This document shows, one piece after another, positions 57,200 to 64,000 of a DNA stretch of 64,000 nucleotides; within the stretch, counting starts at the first letter, position 1; every line of letters starts with the position of its first letter. The position numbers were made by a program, and so were the translations under genes. Source of the DNA: Leptospira ainlahdjerensis (lineage in GTDB: Bacteria > Spirochaetota > Leptospiria > Leptospirales > Leptospiraceae); NCBI RefSeq assembly GCF_016919175.1, contig NZ_JAFFPU010000042.1:81879-145878 (forward strand). The letters run 5' to 3'. The notes beneath the pieces were generated by a model that saw only the letters and a program-made list of their open reading frames with translations, was not told where the DNA came from and ran no database searches.

Positions 57200-57559
57200 A
57201 TGCGCCTCAGCGATACTCTTTTAGGCTATGGACAAGCTCCGGACATGATCCGGAGGCAACAAGTGGAAAATCCGTTTACCATGCCTCATACGATCTCCGA
57301 AACGGCACGGGTGGTCAAAGAGTATAACGATACCAGAAAATATGCGGTCGAACTTTACACCGACGTGTTCTCTCTTTCTCCGGAATCCAGGGAAAAAATG
57401 GCCTCCGCTCGCAATCAGAAAATCGACCAGATTCGGGATAAACTCAAAACATACAAACCCGCGTTACCCGGTCCTTCTGAACTAGTCACATACTCGGAGG
57501 GAGGTGCAAAGGCGACTAACGCACCGTCCAATCGAGGTAGAATCGAATTCTTCGCTTAA
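57200..57559 (+). CDS. Conserved hypothetical protein (119 aa)
   Basis: A helical protein (MRLSDTLLGYGQAPDMIRRQ, then ARVVKEYNDTRKYAVELYTDVFSL) with a disordered C-terminus. No membrane segment or known motif. It starts 8 bases after fapA and precedes the SwrB-like gene, so it is probably in the same transcript. Function unknown. Confidence 0.6.
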   Translation: MRLSDTLLGYGQAPDMIRRQQVENPFTMPHTISETARVVKEYNDTRKYAVELYTDVFSLSPESREKMASARNQKIDQIRDKLKTYKPALPGPSELVTYSEGGAKATNAPSNRGRIEFFA

Positions 57560-57607
57560 TCTTATTTCCGTGGGAATGTTGTTGGAGACGGTTCCGGGGG
57601 AAAAGAT

Positions 57608-58958
<1,351 letters not shown>

Positions 58959-58962
<4 letters not shown>

Positions 58963-59522
58963 ATTCCCCTAAACTTTTTGTTCTCTCTTCCGTCGCAGGA
59001 GGAGGGAAGTCGACTCTGATTCAAAAACTGAGACAGAAACATCCCGAGATTTTGTTCTCCATTTCCTGTACCACTCGTTTGCCTCGCCCAGGAGATCAAG
59101 AAGGAGTAACGTATCATTTTTTATCCAAAGAAGAATTTGAAAAAGGAATTTCGGAATCCGCCTTCTTAGAATGGGCGATCGTGCACGATCAGTATTACGG
59201 AACCCCTATCAAGTTTATCGAAGAAGCGTTTCAAAAGGGCGCGTCTGTGATTATGGATATTGACGTCCAAGGGGCTAAGATCATCAAAGAAAAACTTCCG
59301 GAAAAAATCGTAACGATCTTTATTCTTCCGCCTAACGAAGAAGAATGGGAGAAACGTCTGAGAGGACGCGGGACCGATTCGGAAGAAAATATCTTGAAAA
59401 GAATCAAGAATGGGAGAGCGGAGCTCGCACGCCAAAACGAATTCGATTTCAAAATTGTGAATGACGATTTGGAAAAGGCTTTGAAGGAATTGGAGAAAAT
59501 CGTCTTTTCGAATTCGAAATAG
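58959..59522 (+). CDS. gmk: Guanylate kinase (Gmk), with an apparent CTG start
   Basis: Gmk phosphorylates GMP. The frame shows the P-loop [15 protein letters not shown] and the GMP-binding [20 protein letters not shown], then [16 protein letters not shown], as in the family. There is no ATG, GTG or TTG upstream of the P-loop in this frame before the remA end. The only plausible start is CTG 58959, which overlaps the remA stop (CTGA) and has AGAGGAAG about 8 bases upstream. The product is then 187 residues. A TTG at 59052 would delete the P-loop. Confidence 0.85.
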
Positions 59523-59555
59523 GAGTTTTCGGTCCATTTCTTTTCGGGGCTCTTG

Positions 59556-59665
59556 AAGGAGTTCCGAAGAGACTTGCTACAGGATTTTTTCTTGAAGAAT
59601 TTTAATTTTCTGAGATAGGTGATTCTGTGAATTTTTCCCGCCACCTCTCCCATCTACGCAAGATC
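59556..59665 (-). repeat. Degenerate dispersed element, reverse orientation
   Basis: Read on the minus strand it keeps GATCTTG, a G-rich run, GGGAAAAATTC, a CTATCTCAGAAAATT box and a CAAGAAAAAATCC end, matching the family with many changes. The boundary palindrome is eroded (GAAGGAGTTCCGAAGA, 59556-59571). Confidence 0.65.
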
Positions 59666-59707
59666 AGCCTATCCTTAGCCACAAGTTGTCTGGGTCTGAA
59701 GATAACT

Positions 59708-59857
59708 TGTGGGAACTCCTACAACTCTTCCGTAAAAGTCGCGCGCCCCGCCCAAATTTCGGGAGGAGGGGCGGGTGGTGGAAAAATTCCGGAGAGTTTC
59801 CTCTATCATAAAATCAATCTTTTCGCAAGAAAAAATTCCTTTGTAGGAATTCCCACA
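59708..59857 (+). repeat. Dispersed palindrome-bounded element, forward orientation
   Basis: Both ends are of the TGTRGGA type: TGTGGGAACTCCTACA (59708-59723) and TGTAGGAATTCCCACA (59842-59857). The core has GCCCCGCCC, then GGGAGGAGGGGCGGGTGG and the box CTATCATAAAATCAATCTTTT. Length 150 bp. Confidence 0.88.
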
Positions 59858-60050
59858 AAATGCCTTTCTCTCGGGACGATTCTCGTTGTATCTACTCTTA
59901 ACTTGTGGATAAGATTATACAAGATTGGGGTGGGGCCCGCGCGCTTTTTCGATGAAGCCGTAGCTCCGACTAGGTGTTTTTTAGGGAAGGATGCCTTCTT
60001 TTTTTCGAACGGAGAGAAATTATTTTTTAGGCTTCTTTTCAAAAAATCTT

Positions 60051-60491
60051 ATGCTTCCAAGAAATTCATTTTTGATGATAGCGAGTTTCTTACTTTTCCT
60101 ATCTTCCATTTCATTGGGTGAAAGAAAAATGACCAAGAAGGACTCTAAAGAGTTTTTAAGACTTCTCAAAGAAATTCCGAACCTATTTCTGGAATCGAAA
60201 AAGTTAGCGGAAAAAAATCCTATCCCGGATCCATATCCTTATCTGGAAAATCTTACGAAGGAATTTAGGAAAGCCAAAAAGTCTTATCAAATCGGAATCC
60301 CTTACCGGCATTTTACCACCTGTTCTTCGAAAGAACATCGATTCGTCGAGGTAAAATACGAAGTTTTTATCTTCACCAAAGGTAAAGAATCGAAATTTTC
60401 AATTTTAGAGAGTAGGCTTCACGAAATCGACAAACATCAAGGCGGTCTTTTAGAGGAAGAAGAGGAAATCTTACACGACTTCAACCCCTGA
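60051..60491 (+). CDS. Hypothetical exported protein
   Basis: A 146-residue protein with a signal-like N-terminus (MLPRNSFLMIASFLLFLSSISLG), then a charged helical domain (KEFLRLLKEIPNLFLESKKLAEK) and a beta section (HFTTCSSKEHRFVEVKYEVFIFTKG). I recognise no family. The upstream open frame from 59991 is not convincing; ATG 60051 begins the signal peptide. Isolated between repeats and the convergent fli operon. Confidence 0.5.
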   Translation: MLPRNSFLMIASFLLFLSSISLGERKMTKKDSKEFLRLLKEIPNLFLESKKLAEKNPIPDPYPYLENLTKEFRKAKKSYQIGIPYRHFTTCSSKEHRFVEVKYEVFIFTKGKESKFSILESRLHEIDKHQGGLLEEEEEILHDFNP

Positions 60492-60599
60492 TTACAAATC
60501 CTACTTCGATTCGATCTTATGGATCGAGAAGGTCGAATTCTTATATTTCTTTCCATCTTGCGGAAAAGCCATTTTGTTTTTTTGAACCGAATTTCTGCG

Positions 60600-60983
60600 T
60601 TATCTGCAATCAGGCGAATCGACTAAAATAAAAGGCATTGAGGTCGCCACACCGTTGGCTTTGAGCTCGCGGTCTTTGAGATAAAAACCGCAAACTGAAA
60701 CTGAACTCCCCACTTGGACGTTGGAAATCAAAGAAGGAGAATCCGAATCCAATGCTACAGGTTTTCCGGAAAAATAAACCACAAAACGAATCGAATTTCC
60801 TTTGTATAAAATTTCGGAAACGGTTCCTGCGATCTGAATCGTCTTTCCAAAAGCGGCAGACGGGTTGGAGACTAACTCGTATCCGCTGACTTTCGGAGGA
60901 GGTGTGTTCTTCTTTTTTCCGAGAATCGGTAAGACCGTCAAAAAGAAACAAAAAAGAATTAGAATTTTATAATATTTTTTCAT
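60600..60983 (-). CDS. Small exported protein, OB-fold-like
   Basis: A 127-residue protein with a signal peptide (MKKYYKILILFCFFLTVLPILG). The mature part reads like a small beta barrel (FGKTIQIAGTVSEILYKGNSIRFVVYFSG; VQVGSSVSVCGFYLKDRELKANG), compatible with an OB-fold such as in bacterial exported tRNA-anti-like domains. Two cysteines (VCGFY; SPDCR) could pair. It is the last gene of the minus-strand fliI group, 11 bases from flbB; function is unknown. Confidence 0.6.
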   Translation of the reverse strand: MKKYYKILILFCFFLTVLPILGKKKNTPPPKVSGYELVSNPSAAFGKTIQIAGTVSEILYKGNSIRFVVYFSGKPVALDSDSPSLISNVQVGSSVSVCGFYLKDRELKANGVATSMPFILVDSPDCR

Positions 60984-60994
60984 CGTAATCTCCG

Positions 60995-61642
<648 letters not shown>

Positions 61643-61643
61643 A

Positions 61644-61928
61644 TTAAACCTTTAGGTCGATCCGATTCCTGCTGATCTTATTTTCCAACTCTTCGGCCTT
61701 CACTTGAAAATCGGTAATTTTCTTCTGGAGGCTAAGTATAGAATCCGGAGGAGAAGAAGAATTTCCCGTCGCCGCGTTTAGAATTTTCTGAAAGAAAGAA
61801 TCATTTTTTGAATCGTTCGTAGAGTTTTTTAAGCTCTGAAAGCCCTGCGTCGTCGTTTGCGCTTTCAGAGTTTGTTCCCGTATCGAATGTAAAGATTCTC
61901 GGAGGCGGTTCAGATTGAGTGGATTCAC
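61644..61928 (-). CDS. Small coiled-coil protein overlapping the fliJ 3' end
   Basis: A 94-codon frame from GTG 61928 (with GGAGAG 6 bases upstream) to a stop 1 base before flbB. The first 128 bases overlap fliJ in another frame. The non-overlapping 53 residues contain FFQKILNAATGN and a heptad-like SLQKKITDFQVKAEELENKI. The gap between fliJ and flbB has no alternative gene on this strand. It may be real, or a frameshifted extension of FliJ. No family recognised. Confidence 0.45.
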   Translation of the reverse strand: MNPLNLNRLRESLHSIREQTLKAQTTTQGFQSLKNSTNDSKNDSFFQKILNAATGNSSSPPDSILSLQKKITDFQVKAEELENKISRNRIDLKV

Positions 61929-62373
61929 GGATTTCTCTCCATTGGATGGATTTTAGTTGATTGTAGTGTTCTTCTAATTCGAACTTCTCTTTTTTAAAAT
62001 AGAGCTTTCTGTATTCTTTGTATTGATTGTCTTTTAGGATTTCCAGGATCTTTCGATCTTTCTGAGCAAGGATCAATTCGGTTCTTTTGGAATCGAGTTC
62101 GGGCTTTTTTTTATCGATATCCGATTCTAAGTTTTCATTTTGAGTGATGAGGGAGCGGATATAACCTTGGTGTAATTGATAGTCTCTTAAAGAAGCGCCG
62201 TGAAGAGAATAGGATTCTCCTGTAAGGAGATCGATCTGTTTTTCGTTCTGAAGAATCTCGTTTCGAATCTGATTGATTTCGCCGGCGACGAGGGAAAACG
62301 CCTTTAGTTTTTCATCTTCCTTTTTTTTTCTAAGGTTGAGGACGGGTTCTAAGTTGAATGCAAAACGTTTCAA
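61801..62373 (-). CDS. fliJ: Flagellar export chaperone FliJ
   Basis: The 190-residue protein is almost all coiled coil and starts MKRFAFNLEPVLNLRKKKEDEK, the FliJ hallmark (F-x-L-E-x-V-L-x-x-R). FliJ links the FliI ATPase to the FlhA gate. It lies 4 bases after fliI and is a little longer than enterobacterial FliJ, with a charged C-terminal tail (SELKKLYERFKK). Confidence 0.88.
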   Translation of the reverse strand: MKRFAFNLEPVLNLRKKKEDEKLKAFSLVAGEINQIRNEILQNEKQIDLLTGESYSLHGASLRDYQLHQGYIRSLITQNENLESDIDKKKPELDSKRTELILAQKDRKILEILKDNQYKEYRKLYFKKEKFELEEHYNQLKSIQWREIRESTQSEPPPRIFTFDTGTNSESANDDAGLSELKKLYERFKK

Positions 62374-62377
62374 AGGA

Positions 62378-63742
62378 TTAGAATTCCTCGTCTTCTTGTT
62401 CTTCTTCTAAGATTTCTTTGAGACCTTTGACCGCTTGTAAAAAAGCGCTTCTTTCCTGAATCTTTTGTTTTAGATATCGATCGATTTTGTCCTTTTTTCG
62501 GATCGCCATATCCACTCTTGGATCGGAACCGGAGACGTACGCGTTCAGACGAATCAATTCTTCCGCAGAGTTGTAGACGCTGATCAGTTCTCGGATCATT
62601 CCCGCTCTCAAGTTTTGATCTTCCGGGGCGATTCTTGCCATAACTCGAGAGAGAGAAGCGGGAATATCCACTGCCGGATAATGATTTCTTTCGGCGAGTT
62701 TTCTACTGAGAATGATATGCCCGTCGATATAACCTCGAACCGCGTCGGCAACCGGATCTTCCATTTCATCAGCTTCGGTTAAGACAGTATAAAAACCGGT
62801 GATGGTTCCTCCGGATTTAGAAGTTCCGGAACGTTCTACGAGTTTTGCAAGTTTGGAAAATACGGAAGAACTAAAACCTCTTGTGATCGGAGGTTCGTGG
62901 TTCGAAGCGGAAATTTCCCGATTTGCTTGCGCGAATCTTGTCAAGGAATCCATCATCAGGTTTACGTGTTTTCCTTGGTCGCGAAAGTATTCCGCGATTG
63001 CCGTTGCGAGGAGGGCGCAGTTGACCTGTTCCATCTTGGGAGAATCCGAGGTCGCCGCGAGGACGACTGATTTCTGAAGTCCTTCTTTCCCAAGATCCAA
63101 TTCTATGAATTCATTTACTTCTCGTCCGCGCTCTCCTACGAGTGCGATGACGTTTACGTCTGCATCCGTATAACGGGCGATCATTCCTAAGAGGCTGGAT
63201 TTACCGACTCCGGAGCCGGAGAAAATTCCGACCCTCTGTCCTCTTCCAATCGTAAGAATTCCATCGATGGCTCGAACTCCTGTCGTGAGAATGTCCCGGA
63301 TGATCGGTCGGTCCAGAGGGTTCGGCACTTCGGCGTCCGGGGGGCGTTCTTCCTTTGTGATAATATGACCTTTTTTATCGATGGGCCGTCCTACACCGTT
63401 GAGAACACGACCTAGGAGTTCTTTCCCGACCGGAATCGAAAGTTTACGACCGGAAGAAAAGACAAAGGCTTCGGGATAGACTCCTTCCACGGGGCCGAGC
63501 GGCATAAGAGTATAGACGTGTCCCTCAAAGCCGACAATCTCACATTGGAGATATCCTTCCTTTCCACTCTTTTGAACGTCCATGAGTTCGCCGATCTTAG
63601 AATCTGGAGGGCCTTCCGAATAGATGACGTTTCCAGAGACACGGATGACCTTTCCTGATTTTCGGATCGTCTCGGTGCGATCCATAATCAGGAAGTATTT
63701 AGACATTACGTCTATTTTCTCATGAAATTTCTTTTCGATCAT
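62378..63742 (-). CDS. fliI: Flagellum-specific ATPase FliI
   Basis: The 454-residue FliI is the F1-like ATPase of the export apparatus. It has the P-loop GIFSGSGVGKSSLLG, VIALVGERGREVNEFIE, the LMMDSLTRFAQANREI segment and the DGHIILSRKLAERNHYPAVDI region, all family hallmarks. ATG 63742 is used; ATG 63706 (MSKYFLIMDRTE) is possible. fliH, which usually lies directly upstream, is not in the 258 bases left in the window. That stretch holds a dispersed element instead. Confidence 0.96.
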   Translation of the reverse strand: MIEKKFHEKIDVMSKYFLIMDRTETIRKSGKVIRVSGNVIYSEGPPDSKIGELMDVQKSGKEGYLQCEIVGFEGHVYTLMPLGPVEGVYPEAFVFSSGRKLSIPVGKELLGRVLNGVGRPIDKKGHIITKEERPPDAEVPNPLDRPIIRDILTTGVRAIDGILTIGRGQRVGIFSGSGVGKSSLLGMIARYTDADVNVIALVGERGREVNEFIELDLGKEGLQKSVVLAATSDSPKMEQVNCALLATAIAEYFRDQGKHVNLMMDSLTRFAQANREISASNHEPPITRGFSSSVFSKLAKLVERSGTSKSGGTITGFYTVLTEADEMEDPVADAVRGYIDGHIILSRKLAERNHYPAVDIPASLSRVMARIAPEDQNLRAGMIRELISVYNSAEELIRLNAYVSGSDPRVDMAIRKKDKIDRYLKQKIQERSAFLQAVKGLKEILEEEQEDEEF

Positions 63743-63877
63743 AGAAAGCTCGGAATTATCTCTTGGTATCCAGGATTTGTCGGAAAGTCAAGTATCTATG
63801 CGAAAATAAAAGAATTATGTCTCTAAAGGAAGCAGTGCGAATTCGAAGAAACTCGGGGTCATCCTCAAATCCACACT

Positions 63878-64000
63878 TGTCGTAGTTACGACGATCTTCT
63901 GTGAAAGAAAAATGCCCCACCCTCGTTGGGTGGAGGAGGTGGGCTGGTGGGAAAAGATCGGGAGAATTTTCCGTAGCATAAAGGAAGAATTTAGTAAATC
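63878..64000 (+). repeat. Dispersed element, cut by the window end
   Basis: The left palindrome TGTCGTAGTTACGACG (63878-63893) is followed by the GC-rich core CCCCACCCTCGTTGGGTGGAG and a partial conserved box. The right end lies beyond the window. The copy is divergent. Confidence 0.75.

Larger units (their letters stand above)
59523..60050. other. Intergenic region with repeat elements
   Basis: Contains a degenerate reverse copy of the dispersed element (59556-59665), an inverted second-module fragment, an intact forward element (59708-59857) and a forward second module (59868-59925). No gene is supported; a frame from 59627 crosses the repeats. Confidence 0.6.

Overview
The window is chromosomal DNA of a spirochaete, almost certainly a pathogenic Leptospira. 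The decisive marker is lipL32 (22024-22842), the major outer-membrane lipoprotein of pathogenic species. Compared from memory with L. interrogans LipL32, the protein differs at well over ten positions, and base composition looks richer in G+C than L. interrogans. I therefore favour another pathogenic-clade species. Three separate flagellar gene blocks, a FlbB collar protein and HrcA/CIRCE-type control of groESL fit this assignment.

Layout. (1) 57-4046: flgG-flgA-flgH-flgI-flgJ, closely spaced or overlapping. (2) 4053-10907, minus strand: a YihY/BrkB membrane protein with an inserted beta-propeller, an ATP-grasp enzyme overlapping two methyltransferase genes, and three small proteins. (3) 11012-15098: groES-groEL under two CIRCE operators, divergent from a class II photolyase, then a DUF962 protein. 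(4) 15099-23464: intergenic repeats, a lipoprotein, an adenylate cyclase, an oxidoreductase, an acyl-CoA dehydrogenase, lipL32 and a ParB-domain protein. (5) 23652-26273: metK, the C-terminal half of transketolase, a possible 55-aa gene and clpS. (6) 26317-44057: metabolic and envelope genes. These include an enoyl-CoA hydratase divergent from a TetR regulator with paired operators, a MaoC-type hydratase, an M3 peptidase, a sterol-desaturase-family protein, a 7TM-DISM sensor, a beta-barrel candidate and an AGCS transporter fused to phosphatidylserine decarboxylase. (7) 44193-59522: a long flagellar run fliN-O-P-Q-R-flhB-flhA-flhF-flhG-orf-fliA-fapA-orf-orf-remA-gmk. (8) 60600-63742, minus strand: fliI-fliJ-orf-flbB-orf.

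Most genes of blocks 1, 7 and 8 build the periplasmic flagellum: rod and ring parts, the FliOPQR/FlhAB export gate, the FliI/FliJ ATPase, switch protein FliN, the placement proteins FlhF/FlhG and sigma-28. LipL32, the lipoproteins, the propeller protein and the PSD fusion concern the envelope.

The most striking structure outside genes is a dispersed family of about 150-bp elements, roughly ten copies in 64 kb. They are bounded by 16-bp palindromes and carry a GC-rich core hairpin. Solo copies of the palindromes are also scattered between genes. One element splits fliR from flhB, and its terminal palindrome appears to supply the flhB ribosome-binding site. No tRNA, rRNA, CRISPR array or recognisable transposase gene was seen.
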